64,000 nucleotides of DNA from Ignatzschineria ureiclastica (GCF_003121845.1 NZ_QEWQ01000003.1:188501-252500), one strand, 5' to 3'; numbered from the stretch's first letter, positions 25,629 through 35,597 are shown. The notes: generated by a model not told the origin, from the sequence alone. Made by a program: numbers and translations.

Positions 25629-26765
25629 TTACTGCTTGGTCTCAATTTTGATATTTTTGGGATGAAGAGCAATTTGATAATACTTCTGTAACTTTTCACC
25701 ATAACCTTGAATACTAAAATACTCAGAGATCGAACCTAATTTATCGTTTAATTGCCCTTCAATTTTTGAACTTACGGGCGAAAGCTTCATGAAAATTTCT
25801 CTCTCGCCTTGGATATCTTTCAATAATTCTTCTACCGACATATCCTCTACATCCTTGCCTGTCTGGCCATAGAAGTAGAGGTAATTCTCCGCAAATTCCA
25901 CTAAAGAATAAGCATTCTCATATTTTTCTGGATAAGCGGTAATGACCCTATTTTCTTGGGTTGCTTTAGCAATCACAGCATAAAAAGCTATCTGCTGAGG
26001 CGTAAGTCCAACCTCCACTCGATCATTACAAATCAATTTCCGTTCTTTCAATAGTACCTCAACGGTATAATCCGAAATGGCACGCTGTGCCAATGCTACT
26101 GCATCACGATATTCCCATCCGGTTGAAAGGTTCAAATTAGGCACGCCTTCTCCCATCCGTACAAAAGGAATATCAGAGAGCCATATTTGAGCATCTTTTG
26201 CATCAACGATTTTTACCTGCTTTTCACCCTTATCCCAATACTCTGCTGTTACTTCTTGAGTACATACAGTTGGGAAAAAGAAATCTCTTGCATGCTCATA
26301 CGGATGATTGACTAGCACGTGTGACATAGAATCTTGTTGCCGGCCAAAGAGGGAGAGGGCATAACCGATATAGAACCCCATTGACTTACGTCCACCCGCC
26401 AAGGAAACATGGAGTTCGTTATGAGGATTTTGACAGAGATCATGAATAAAATGGACAATCATATTCGCCGCTCGATCATTGTCTTCAACACTTTTAATAT
26501 CTCCTAACAACGCACCTTCCTCATTAGTAATGACATGAATAGATTTTGAAGAAAACTCAATCCCTTGTAAATCATAGCTATCGCAAAGCTTTTGAAATTG
26601 CCCTTCTTCAAACAGCTTTTGTTGGATTTCATCACGGCCATGTGTCGTTGTTAGTACATGCACTTCATCGGGCACCCAAGCACGTTCTTTGAAAAGAGCA
26701 TAAATAGTTTCCGTTAAGATTTGTGGTGTCGAGCCTGTAACGGCAACTAATATTTTTCTACTCAT
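25629..26765 (-). CDS. CARF protein, NE0113 family (Csm6/ring-nuclease-like)
   Basis: 378 residues. The N-terminal CARF domain shows the two ligand-loop motifs TGSTPQILTETIYAL (about residues 10-24) and SLAGGRKSMGFYIGYAL (121-137), which bind cyclic oligoadenylate. The C-terminal half is mixed helical without an obvious nuclease motif: I find no RxxxxH, so it is probably not a HEPN RNase. It may be a sensor, a cOA-degrading ring nuclease or a regulator. Starts eight bases before the end of the Card1-like gene, so the two are coupled. Confidence 0.85.
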   Translation of the reverse strand: MSRKILVAVTGSTPQILTETIYALFKERAWVPDEVHVLTTTHGRDEIQQKLFEEGQFQKLCDSYDLQGIEFSSKSIHVITNEEGALLGDIKSVEDNDRAANMIVHFIHDLCQNPHNELHVSLAGGRKSMGFYIGYALSLFGRQQDSMSHVLVNHPYEHARDFFFPTVCTQEVTAEYWDKGEKQVKIVDAKDAQIWLSDIPFVRMGEGVPNLNLSTGWEYRDAVALAQRAISDYTVEVLLKERKLICNDRVEVGLTPQQIAFYAVIAKATQENRVITAYPEKYENAYSLVEFAENYLYFYGQTGKDVEDMSVEELLKDIQGEREIFMKLSPVSSKIEGQLNDKLGSISEYFSIQGYGEKLQKYYQIALHPKNIKIETKQ

Positions 26766-27912
26766 CTTGACTCCATTTATCTAATAATTTTTTTAGCCCT
26801 TGAACATCATTACCATCGATAATATAGATATGGTTTCCTTTAGCTCTATCCCGCATATCTGGTGATACTTTAAAATAAGAGACAAAAGCCAGTTGAGTTG
26901 AGCGTCCTCCTAATGTGTCTAAAGTTTTAAGCTTATTAAGATCAGCCACTCCTTGCTTTCGCGCTTCTCCTCCATAATTAGCCGTTTTACACTCCACCAA
27001 ATATAAACGGTTATACCTCATAAAACCGACATCTAACTCATTAGGTTTATGAACATTATCTTCTGCACTTTTAATTTGAATATTTAACTCCAAAGCTTGA
27101 ATGTCCGCTAATTGATCAACCAAACTATAAACATAATCTTCAAACCATCCTCCCATCAGAAACTTCTTATCTTCCATAGAAGGGAAAATAAGATTTTTAC
27201 CTTCTAAACGACAAATTTTAGCTGCCACAAATTGATCTAGCACTTTTAACTGTGGGGTAACTAGAGGAACGGTAAGCAATGATTCTGATGAACGCCCAAT
27301 TTCATAATAAAGTTGAGATAACTCTGGACGATAAAGATCAGGAAAGCGGATTAATTCTTCAAATAATGCTTTCTTTAAAGCCGAAGTTGTATATTTTTGT
27401 GTACTGATAATCTGATGATTGTGCAATTGAACATAACTCGCAAGATCAATTTTCTTAGGATGTAAAATTAAAGAGATCTTTTCACTATCCGATGATTCAG
27501 GTTGTTGAAGAAAAAAAACTTCACTATTTTCGATTTTAAAATAGAAAGTATCTAAACCCCAGCTATTAAATAGAGATAACAATTCAAAGGACATCAGCTT
27601 AGTCCCCCCTGTTGCATTCAGAACAATCCCTTTTTCTTCATCAGGATGTGCTTCTAAATAATTTTCAATATAGCTATTTACCTTACTTTTTAGATCTGCC
27701 AGATTATAAATATCGTCTATCGTAATTGTATGAATCACAGTATGAGGGTGATTTTTTTTCAGTACTTGAATAAAATCGTTGGCTTTTTTGTCCATATCGG
27801 AACTAGCTAATAACACAAGTTCTTTCGGCATAAATTGCTCATGAATCACAGGAATATAATTAGGAGTTAACTCATTAGAAATTGTACATATCTGAACTTG
27901 GTATTTCTTCAT
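26758..27912 (-). CDS. Card1/Can2-type CARF-nuclease effector
   Basis: 384 residues, the usual length of the one-CARF, one-nuclease effectors. N-terminal CARF: VLLASSDMDKKAN and GIVLNATGGTKLMSFELL (about residues 108-125). A linker is followed by a PD-(D/E)xK nuclease: GGWFEDYVY (E258), NELDVGF (D294) and LYLVECKT (E307, K309). Known members are activated by cyclic tetra-adenylate and cut single-stranded DNA, plasmids or RNA, driving dormancy. All catalytic residues are present. First gene of the cmr operon, with GAGG before the ATG. Confidence 0.93.
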   Translation of the reverse strand: MKKYQVQICTISNELTPNYIPVIHEQFMPKELVLLASSDMDKKANDFIQVLKKNHPHTVIHTITIDDIYNLADLKSKVNSYIENYLEAHPDEEKGIVLNATGGTKLMSFELLSLFNSWGLDTFYFKIENSEVFFLQQPESSDSEKISLILHPKKIDLASYVQLHNHQIISTQKYTTSALKKALFEELIRFPDLYRPELSQLYYEIGRSSESLLTVPLVTPQLKVLDQFVAAKICRLEGKNLIFPSMEDKKFLMGGWFEDYVYSLVDQLADIQALELNIQIKSAEDNVHKPNELDVGFMRYNRLYLVECKTANYGGEARKQGVADLNKLKTLDTLGGRSTQLAFVSYFKVSPDMRDRAKGNHIYIIDGNDVQGLKKLLDKWSQDE

Positions 27913-28081
27913 AAAACCATCCTCATTAGTGAAACCTATTTATTATGCAAAAACTTAAATATAAATTATTCTACAGTACCATATTTAAATGATATTTAAT
28001 TAAAATTTATTTTCTCTCATTAAATCCTAACTCTATATAAATACAGTCATAATCAAGTAGCCTCTTTGATTCTAACTATAA

Positions 28082-28399
28082 CTAAAACATCCCTAGACTC
28101 TCTCTAGTGGGCCTAAATTTAGAGCGCTTCTTAAGACTACTAAAATCTCTATTCTTGAAGACTGTTAACACTCGATAAACTTCTTCTTCAACAGAAGTAA
28201 CAACTTGGATTCCCTCTAGTTTCTTTAAAATAGGCTCTTGATCCCCATATTTTTGAATCTCTTTACGGCCTAATACGTAATAAACTGCACCTTTAAGATA
28301 TATTTTACGCCCAAAAGCCAATACTGTTTTTAGACCATATTCGTTGATCCCACGAGCGCTCATTCGTTGATAAGCATGTTGGGTAATTGCTAAAGCCAT
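28082..28399 (-). CDS. DUF4258 protein, possible RNase-toxin fold
   Basis: 105 residues. The N-terminal ITQHAYQRMSARGINEYGLKTVL and the YYVLGRKEI core match DUF4258, a small domain related to RelE-like/BECR RNases in fold comparisons. A strong AGGAGTGACAA ribosome site precedes the ATG. It lies 169 bases upstream of the Card1-like gene on the same strand, so it could be read into the cmr operon or be separate. No antitoxin gene is adjacent. Toxin activity is inference. Confidence 0.75.
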   Translation of the reverse strand: MALAITQHAYQRMSARGINEYGLKTVLAFGRKIYLKGAVYYVLGRKEIQKYGDQEPILKKLEGIQVVTSVEEEVYRVLTVFKNRDFSSLKKRSKFRPTRESLGMF

Positions 28400-28499
28400 T
28401 TGTCACTCCTATTCATTATGTTTATTTTTGATTTTTCATCTTATTCAAATAACCTGTTGATCCGCATTGTAAAATAAATATTTATAAAATCAGGAAATG

Positions 28500-28515
28500 G
28501 CAAATTTGTGATTCC
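28500..28515 (+). promoter_or_regulatory. GCAAATTTGT palindromic motif, site 5
   Basis: GCAAATTTGTGATTCC, 101 bases before the DUF4258 start (leftward) and 162 before recG (rightward). The 28400-28676 gap also has AAAATAAGCTTATTCTAAC near 28551, a possible remnant of the dispersed repeat. Confidence 0.4.
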
Positions 28516-28676
28516 CTAAATTAATCACTCAAACCTCCCCACTCACCGCTAAAATACCCAAAATAAGCTTATTCTAACTATGCTTGAGATATTAGATTAA
28601 GTTAAACTAATGCCATTATGGTATCTTTTAGTGAAGTTACTATTTCTCTTTTAACCAAAATTGAAGATCTTTATAC

Positions 28677-30728
28677 GTGGAAACGCTCAAGAATAGACCG
28701 ATTACAAAACTGAAAGGTGTTGGGCCGAAAATGGCTGAAACACTCGGTAAGCTCGGGATTCATAATTATCTCGATCTGCTCTTTCATCTGCCTTTTCGTT
28801 ATCAAGATCGAACCCGTATTACCCCTATTGCAATGGTGCAGCCTTCACAGATTGCCATTATTGAGGGGGAGATTATCAAAAAAGAGATGAGTAAAGGTCG
28901 AAAGCCAACGTTATTGGTCTACCTTAAAGATGATACCGGCGTAATGGCCGTGCGATTTTTTAACTTCTTCCCCAATATGGTCAAGCGCTTTGAAGCGCTG
29001 AAAGTGCTTCGCTGCTATGGTGAAGTACGTTATGGTTTAAATCGCCTTGAGATGAGCCATCCAGAAGTGCTGAATTTCTTAGATCAAAATAGCGAGCTTG
29101 AAGAGCGAATGACACCGATCTATTCTCTCACTGCCGGTATTACACAACGGCAGATGCAAGGCTTTATCGATAATCTGCTCAGCGAATTAAAGGATGAACA
29201 CTTTCCGGCATATCTCGAAGATGAGGATATTAACCTTAAAGATGCGCTCTACTTTCTTCACAAACCCCCAACCGATGTTAATATCGAACGACTTGAACAA
29301 AAGCACTATCCTGTGCAAGAGATTCTCGCCCTTGAAGAGATTGTCGCCCATCAAATTGCCCTTAAACGCGCCCGCGCCCATTTTCATAAAGAGCGCTCTC
29401 AACCGATTCATCTTGATCCTAAGGCACAAGCCACCTTTCGGGAAAATCTCCCCTTTACCTTTACCAATGCTCAAAACCGCGTCATTTCCGAAATTGAGCA
29501 AGATCTACAATCACAAGCGCCGATGATGCGTTTAGTACAAGGCGATGTGGGTTCTGGTAAAACTGTTGTGGCTGCAAGCGCATTAATTCATGCGGCTAAA
29601 GCGGGCTTTCAGGCTGTCTTTATGGCGCCCACCGAACTATTAGCCGAACAGCACTTTATTAATCTCGAAAAGTGGCTCTCGCCGCTCGATATTCCTACGA
29701 TTCTCTTAACCGGTAAACTCACCGAGAAGCAGAAGCGAGCAGCGCAGCAGAAAATAAAATCGGGAGAGGTTTCTGTAATTATCGGCACCCATGCCGTTTT
29801 TCAAGAGAGCGTGGAATATCAAGCGCTCAATCTTGTGATTATCGATGAACAACATCGCTTTGGTGTTGAACAGCGCTTAACTTTACAAGCCAAAGCCCCC
29901 AAAGGTTTTACGCCTCATCAATTGATGATGACCGCAACACCTATTCCAAGAACATTGGCTATGACGCTCTATGCCGATCTCTCAAGCTCTGTGATTGATG
30001 AGTATCCGCCCAATCGAATTCCAATTACGACAACTGTCGTAAGTGATAAAGCGCGGGATAAAGTGATTGAACGAGTTAAAGCGCAGTGCCAAGAGGGAAC
30101 GCAAGTCTACTGGGTCTGTACGTTGATTGAAGAATCTGAAGTTTTGCCGGCAAAGGCTGCGGAAAAGGCTTATGAAGATCTCTGTGAACGACTGCCGCAC
30201 TTACGCATCGGCCTCATTCATGGCAGGCAAAAAGCGTCTGAAAAAGAGGCAATTATGGCGAGCTTTAAAGCTCATGAGCTTGATATTTTAGTGGCAACAA
30301 CCGTCATTGAAGTGGGCGTTGATGTTCCAAATGCCTCCATTATGATTATCGAAAATGCCGAACGCCTTGGTTTATCACAGCTTCATCAGCTTCGTGGTCG
30401 TGTTGGGCGAGGCTCTAAAGCCTCTTTCTGTCTACTGATCTATTCACCGCCATTATCACAGATGACGCAAGAGCGACTTGAGATTATGCAGGCGACCAAT
30501 AATGGCTTTGAAATTGCCGAGAAAGATTTTGAGTTACGAGGTGCCGGTGATATCTTCGGGACTCGACAAACAGGGGAATTTCGTTTCCGTATGGCCGATC
30601 TCTTCCATCATCAACCGCTGATTGAACGCGCCACCGAGATTGCCAATCGTGTGATCGATGATCCCCAATTAACCCAAAAACTCATCGATCGTTGGATTGG
30701 GGAGAGCGGACAATTTGTCTGGAGTTAA
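28677..30728 (+). CDS. recG: ATP-dependent DNA helicase RecG
   Basis: 683 residues, starting at GTG. Remodels stalled replication forks and Holliday junctions. The N-terminal wedge/OB region (to about residue 270) carries LKGVGPKMAETLGKLGI. The helicase motor has Walker A GDVGSGKT (289-296), motif II DEQH (390-393), TATPIPRTLA, and motif VI QLRGRVGRG. The C-terminal RecG motif includes RGAGDIFGTRQTG. Full length. The ribosome site before the GTG is weak, so the start has some doubt. First core gene right of the defence island. Confidence 0.95.
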   Translation: METLKNRPITKLKGVGPKMAETLGKLGIHNYLDLLFHLPFRYQDRTRITPIAMVQPSQIAIIEGEIIKKEMSKGRKPTLLVYLKDDTGVMAVRFFNFFPNMVKRFEALKVLRCYGEVRYGLNRLEMSHPEVLNFLDQNSELEERMTPIYSLTAGITQRQMQGFIDNLLSELKDEHFPAYLEDEDINLKDALYFLHKPPTDVNIERLEQKHYPVQEILALEEIVAHQIALKRARAHFHKERSQPIHLDPKAQATFRENLPFTFTNAQNRVISEIEQDLQSQAPMMRLVQGDVGSGKTVVAASALIHAAKAGFQAVFMAPTELLAEQHFINLEKWLSPLDIPTILLTGKLTEKQKRAAQQKIKSGEVSVIIGTHAVFQESVEYQALNLVIIDEQHRFGVEQRLTLQAKAPKGFTPHQLMMTATPIPRTLAMTLYADLSSSVIDEYPPNRIPITTTVVSDKARDKVIERVKAQCQEGTQVYWVCTLIEESEVLPAKAAEKAYEDLCERLPHLRIGLIHGRQKASEKEAIMASFKAHELDILVATTVIEVGVDVPNASIMIIENAERLGLSQLHQLRGRVGRGSKASFCLLIYSPPLSQMTQERLEIMQATNNGFEIAEKDFELRGAGDIFGTRQTGEFRFRMADLFHHQPLIERATEIANRVIDDPQLTQKLIDRWIGESGQFVWS

Positions 30729-30812
30729 TACCCACAATCCATCTCCATCAAAGATCTTAGAGTTTTTTCAATTCTAGATTTTCCAACTCGGCTTTTAATC
30801 AGGCTTTCAACC

Positions 30813-31787
30813 TTAGAGTTTTTCAATCGATTTTCCTGCCGGTAACTTCGGTGCCAATAACCATTTAAAGGGGTAGATACTCGCTAAGCCCACCGCAATG
30901 GTAATTGTAATAAGGGTAAAGAGAATCGCCATCGGTAGATCTAAGCGCAAGCCTGTTCGCTCTAGAAGCGTGAGAATAATGACACATAAGATCGGATGAA
31001 TCAGGTAAACACCCAGCGATTTCGGGGCGATATCTTTAAGTAAATGACTATATCGAATCAGATAGAGCGAGAGCGCACCGAAGAGCAGATTAAAGAGTGT
31101 AAAAACACAATAGGTCAAAAGCGCTTCATCGATTTGCCATTGCCAAAGCGTCATAAAGTCGGGCGCAAGGGGTAGATAATGATAACACCATAAGAAAAGC
31201 AGCACCGTCCCTAAAAGAAAGACGGTAAATACCATCCATGATTGATTCCGCCAACGCATAATTGTCTCAACCGGAATACGCCGACCTAAGAAGAAGATCG
31301 GGAAATAACCGAGCGTTAAGGCAAATCCTGTATAAGGCTGCAACCAATAGAGCCCGACAAATCCAATCGCAAAGAGTATCAAAAAAGAGATTAAAGGATG
31401 ATGCCGAAGCTCGATATTCATCACACTCACCCATTGCCAAACAGGTACAGCCAGAATAAACCAAACCCCATCTAGTGGCATGATGAAGAAATTCACCCAA
31501 GAGAATTCACCACGTAGAATAAACGGAATCGTATCGATCATCTGAAAGCCATAACAGGTAATGATCGCCGGAATGACTGATCGACTGATCTCCGCTTTCG
31601 TAATATCCCGCGAGAGATAGCCGGAGATAAAGACAAACATGGGAATTAACGTGGTATTGAAAGCAATCATCAAGCCTTCAACACCCGCTGATGGCGCAAG
31701 CAATCGATCGAGATAGTAGGTTAACACCATTAAACTACTCAACATAAAACGTAATGTCTGCCAAAATGGCTTCGGCGTATCCGTCAT
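30813..31787 (-). CDS. acyltransferase-3-type membrane protein
   Basis: 324 residues with about ten membrane helices. The sequence resembles the fucose 4-O-acetylase/YkrP-like branch of the acyltransferase-3 family, with FVFISGYLSRDITK early and KSLGVYLIHPILCV late. Probably O-acetylates a surface glycan at the inner membrane; the acceptor is unknown. Convergent with recG, no sugar-gene neighbours. Confidence 0.78.
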   Translation of the reverse strand: MTDTPKPFWQTLRFMLSSLMVLTYYLDRLLAPSAGVEGLMIAFNTTLIPMFVFISGYLSRDITKAEISRSVIPAIITCYGFQMIDTIPFILRGEFSWVNFFIMPLDGVWFILAVPVWQWVSVMNIELRHHPLISFLILFAIGFVGLYWLQPYTGFALTLGYFPIFFLGRRIPVETIMRWRNQSWMVFTVFLLGTVLLFLWCYHYLPLAPDFMTLWQWQIDEALLTYCVFTLFNLLFGALSLYLIRYSHLLKDIAPKSLGVYLIHPILCVIILTLLERTGLRLDLPMAILFTLITITIAVGLASIYPFKWLLAPKLPAGKSIEKL

Positions 31788-32049
31788 TTGATGAACCTTT
31801 CCTTGCTAGATTGTGAATTCACAGTAAGAAATTGAATAATAGATTAAAAGCTCTACCCTCTCTTCACAGAAGAGCCTTGTATTATAGAGCTTTGATCTGC
31901 TCATTATAACAAACTAATAAATCTAATATTTTAATATAATATCCCTTAGCATTAATCAATTACTCGGATTACTTGCTTTCTATTATTCCTTTTTCATTCA
32001 GTGCCAGGTATTCAAATAGACTTCTTTGTTTGCCTTCCATTTTAAAAAA

Positions 32050-32859
32050 CTACAGCGAATCTAACTCGCTATTTTTAATATCCGTAATAAACATATGTCC
32101 TGGCGCATGCGTAATCACAAAGCTTGGTTTAGAACGAATCACCGCCGCTTGAGGTGTCACGCCACAAGCCCAGAAGACAGGAACTTCGCCGGGGAGAATA
32201 CGTACCGCATCGCCAAAGTCGGGTTTACTGATATCTTGAATACCTATCAAAGAGGGATCACCAATATGTACCGGCGCACCATGAACTTCCGGTAATTGGT
32301 TGGTGACGGTAACGGCTTTTACTACTTGATGATAAGGAATGGGGCGCATACTCACGACTAAAGGCCCGCTGAAAATGCCGGCAGGCTTCGTTTCAATATT
32401 AGTAATATACATCGAAACATTCGAACCATCATCAATATGTCGCATTCGAATTCCGGCTTCAATCAAGGCAGACTCAAAGCTAAAGCTGCACCCTAAAAGA
32501 AAACTGACCAAGTCATCACGCCAATAATCTACAACAGAATCCACTTCTCCTTGCAACTGCCCATCTTTAAAGATTCGATAACGAGGAATATCCCGGGCAA
32601 TATCAGAGCCTTTAGCCGTCAATTTAAACTCTCTTGAACCCACATCACTCACCTCTAAGACCGGGCAAGGTTTAGGATTACGTTGCGTATAGAGGAGGAA
32701 ATCATAAGCATATTCTTTGGGAAGCACGACTAAATTCCCTTGGGCAAACCCAGCGGAAATACCGGCAGTCGGTTGACGAATTCGGCCTTCTCGAATTAAA
32801 GAACGCACTTTTTGTGGATGAAGTTGATAAAGTTGCGTCAAATTAAAGTGGTCAGACAT
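32050..32859 (-). CDS. DUF1445 / putative hydro-lyase (D-glutamate cyclase-like)
   Basis: 269 residues, normal length. VSFLLGCSFSFESALIEAGI, IETKPAGIFSGPLVVSMRPIP and FWACGVTPQAA are strong family markers; the cysteine in the last segment is invariant as far as I recall. Members are called putative hydro-lyases, and a mammalian relative is a D-glutamate cyclase. No LamB/biotin-carboxylase neighbours are present. Monocistronic leftward gene with GGGGGAG before the start. Confidence 0.85.
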   Translation of the reverse strand: MSDHFNLTQLYQLHPQKVRSLIREGRIRQPTAGISAGFAQGNLVVLPKEYAYDFLLYTQRNPKPCPVLEVSDVGSREFKLTAKGSDIARDIPRYRIFKDGQLQGEVDSVVDYWRDDLVSFLLGCSFSFESALIEAGIRMRHIDDGSNVSMYITNIETKPAGIFSGPLVVSMRPIPYHQVVKAVTVTNQLPEVHGAPVHIGDPSLIGIQDISKPDFGDAVRILPGEVPVFWACGVTPQAAVIRSKPSFVITHAPGHMFITDIKNSELDSL

Positions 32860-33193
32860 AATTCTCCCCCAGATAATGGCCTTTAATAGCTAAGTAAAAG
32901 ATCGTTCTCTATTAATAGCCTGTTATAAACTGGAGATCAAGTAGTTCCCTACCCTTATTCCATTAACTCGTCTAAAAAATAGATTCAAGCTACAACGTGC
33001 GCAACTTTGCCTGAATAGTTACTGCCTCAAAGATATCTTTCTATCCCGGGAGATCCTATAATAGAGCCTCTCTGTCGACAATGATTGACACACAATAACT
33101 TTAATATGCAATTCTATGTTGTTTTAAAGATATATTTTAAAAATAAATTTTAAGGATATGTTTTAAGGATATACGTCTCTTACGAGCCCTATT

Positions 33194-33236
33194 CTAAATA
33201 CATAGAAATACATAGAAACACCTATAAATACATACA
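33194..33236. repeat. AATACATAGAAA-type short repeats
   Basis: Two to four imperfect ~11-bp units in the 419-base gap between the DUF1445 gene and the channel gene. The rest of the gap is AT-rich with GATATATTTTAA/GGATATGTTTTAA echoes and no gene. Confidence 0.45.
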
Positions 33237-33278
33237 ATTTTAAATTGACCTAATTACACTGACTGAACGTACTATTTT

Positions 33279-34073
33279 ATGAAATTATTTCATCGTACCA
33301 TCACATTCAACTATCGGCTGATTGCCAAAAAGCTACTCTATACACTCACCATTCTCGCCTCAATCATTCTATTGATTGATATCACGATTGTGGATCTTCC
33401 GAACATTCAGCGCAATCTCGATGTCGCTCCAACACGTCTACAATTTTGGATCTGTATCTATTTTCTCGTCGATTTCATTCTATTAATGTTGATCGCCGAT
33501 AATAAGTGGCATTACTTTAAGCGCTACTTTCTGCTTGTCCCGCTCTCGATCCCTTATCTGAATCTCTTCTCCTATTACGAGATTGATCTACCTAATAACC
33601 TGCTCTACTTACTGAAATTCCTCCCTATTTTACGGGGTGTTGTCGCCCTAATTCTGCTCATTAATCTCTTGATTAGTAATAAAATTACCACGCTTTTTAT
33701 CGCTTATCTCTCACTACTGATCTCGATAGCCTATATTCAGACGCTGATCTTCTATCTCTTTGAATCACCGGTGAATCCCGATGTCAAAAATTACTATGAT
33801 GTGTTGTGGTGGGCTTCGATGACTGTGACCACGCTCGGGTCTAATATTATTCCTGTTACGGATGCCGGAAAAATCAGCACGGTCATTTTAGCGGTCACCG
33901 GCATTACAGTATTCCCCATATTTACCGTCTATGTGACAACGATGGTACAAGCTTGGAGTAGTCGAGATAAAGCTCGTTACCAACATCTATATACGCCACA
34001 ACATATGATCACGATTACCAAAGATATGCCGAAAGAGCTACAAAAAGGACTACAAAATAATTCCAAAAATTAA
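33279..34073 (+). CDS. ion-channel-like membrane protein with atypical selectivity filter
   Basis: 264 residues. Helices at about 20-37, 55-73, 83-100 and 115-131 resemble an S1-S4 sensor block; helices at 138-161 and 200-223 frame a pore loop. The pore loop reads WWASMTVTTLGSNIIPVTDAGK: the layout of a K+-channel filter is kept but TVGYGD is replaced by TLGSNI. It may therefore not be potassium-selective, or may be a non-conducting relative. No RCK domain follows. Weak ribosome site, monocistronic. Confidence 0.78.
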   Translation: MKLFHRTITFNYRLIAKKLLYTLTILASIILLIDITIVDLPNIQRNLDVAPTRLQFWICIYFLVDFILLMLIADNKWHYFKRYFLLVPLSIPYLNLFSYYEIDLPNNLLYLLKFLPILRGVVALILLINLLISNKITTLFIAYLSLLISIAYIQTLIFYLFESPVNPDVKNYYDVLWWASMTVTTLGSNIIPVTDAGKISTVILAVTGITVFPIFTVYVTTMVQAWSSRDKARYQHLYTPQHMITITKDMPKELQKGLQNNSKN

Positions 34074-34366
34074 CATTTTCAATCATAAAGATCTGATAAA
34101 AAACTTAATCTATGACAAAAAATGTTTTAAAAAAGTCACTTAGCTTTACCACACTCTAATGGAAAAAGCGTATAATGTAGTCAGCTTGTAGATCTTGCTC
34201 CCAAAAAGAAAATTTACGGTATAATAGTAGTTAACAGTAGATATATCGCAGTTTATGAATAATTTCTTACAATCAGATTAATAATTAAGTAAATGATTGT
34301 AATGTCATGATAAGTTTTATTAACGAGAATTAGCCATCCGGCTAATCTAATCAAGGAGAAGTTATT

Positions 34367-35515
34367 ATGAGTAGTACTTTCTTTATGCCCCCTGTAAACG
34401 TGATTGGTGAAAATGCCCTTGCTGATGCAGTTGCAACCCTTCAAGGTTATGGCTTTAAAAAAGCGTTAATCGTCACCGATAGTTTCCTCTCAAAATCAGG
34501 TATGGCTGATGAAGTCATCAAACTTCTAAATGAAGTAGATATCCAAGCTGCAATCTTTGATGGCACAAATCCTAACCCTACTACTAAAAACGTGGCTGAC
34601 GGTTTAGCTATTTTAAAAGCGGAAAAATGTGATTTCGTCATTTCATTAGGTGGCGGTTCACCGCATGACTGTGCAAAAGGTATTGCACTTTGTGCAACAA
34701 ATGGCGATGACATCAGCGCATTTGAAGGTTTAGATAAAACTAAAAAACCACAATTACCAATGGTTGCAATCAATACAACTGCCGGTACTGCAAGTGAAAT
34801 GACTCGTTTCTGTATCATCACTGATGAAGAGCGTCACGTCAAAATGGCAATCGTTGATAAAAACTCAACCCCTATTCTTTCTGTGAACGATCCTCACATG
34901 ATGAAAGGGATGCCAAAAGGTTTAACCGCAGCAACAGGTATGGATGCATTAACGCATTCTGTTGAGGCCTATATCTCAACAGCCGCAAACCCTATTACGG
35001 ATGCTTGTGCGCTTAAAGCCATCACTTTAATCATTGAGAATTTACAAACCGCCGTTGAACATGGCGATAATATCGAAGCACGTGACAACATGGCATATGC
35101 ACAATTCTTAGCAGGTATGGCATTTAACAACGCATCTCTTGGCTATGTTCATGCAATGGCGCACCAATTAGGCGGTATGTATGACTTACCACATGGTGTT
35201 TGTAATGCGGTTCTTTTACCACATGTATTAGATTTCAATAAATCAGCAGCTTCTGGTCGCCTGAAAGATGTTGCAAAAGCAATGCACATTGATGTTGCTA
35301 ATATGAGCGATATGGATGCCGCAAACGCAGCAATTGCAAAAATCCGCGAATTATCAGCAGCGATTAATATCCCTGCAAACTTAACAGCATTAAATGCAAA
35401 AGCAGAAGATATTCCATTACTTGCTAAAAATGCGCTTCTCGATGTATGCTCTGCAACAAACCCTGTTCAAGGTTCACAAGCAGATGTTGAAAACATCTTT
35501 AAAGCAGCAATGTAA
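34367..35515 (+). CDS. iron-containing alcohol dehydrogenase
   Basis: 382 residues, group III Fe-ADH (Zymomonas AdhB / E. coli YiaY type). [14 protein letters not shown] is the NAD-binding loop. The metal site includes [16 protein letters not shown] with three histidines. It probably interconverts short alcohols and aldehydes. AAGGAGAAG precedes the ATG. The 293-base upstream region has two TATAAT boxes (34171 and 34220); TTGCTC lies 19 bases before the second, a possible but loose promoter. A terminator follows. Confidence 0.88.
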   Translation: MSSTFFMPPVNVIGENALADAVATLQGYGFKKALIVTDSFLSKSGMADEVIKLLNEVDIQAAIFDGTNPNPTTKNVADGLAILKAEKCDFVISLGGGSPHDCAKGIALCATNGDDISAFEGLDKTKKPQLPMVAINTTAGTASEMTRFCIITDEERHVKMAIVDKNSTPILSVNDPHMMKGMPKGLTAATGMDALTHSVEAYISTAANPITDACALKAITLIIENLQTAVEHGDNIEARDNMAYAQFLAGMAFNNASLGYVHAMAHQLGGMYDLPHGVCNAVLLPHVLDFNKSAASGRLKDVAKAMHIDVANMSDMDAANAAIAKIRELSAAINIPANLTALNAKAEDIPLLAKNALLDVCSATNPVQGSQADVENIFKAAM

Positions 35516-35597
35516 TTGATTAACTCATTATAAGATTTGTAGATACTATCATCATACCCGATTGATCTTGTAGATTGTTGATAGTATGACAATGTAG

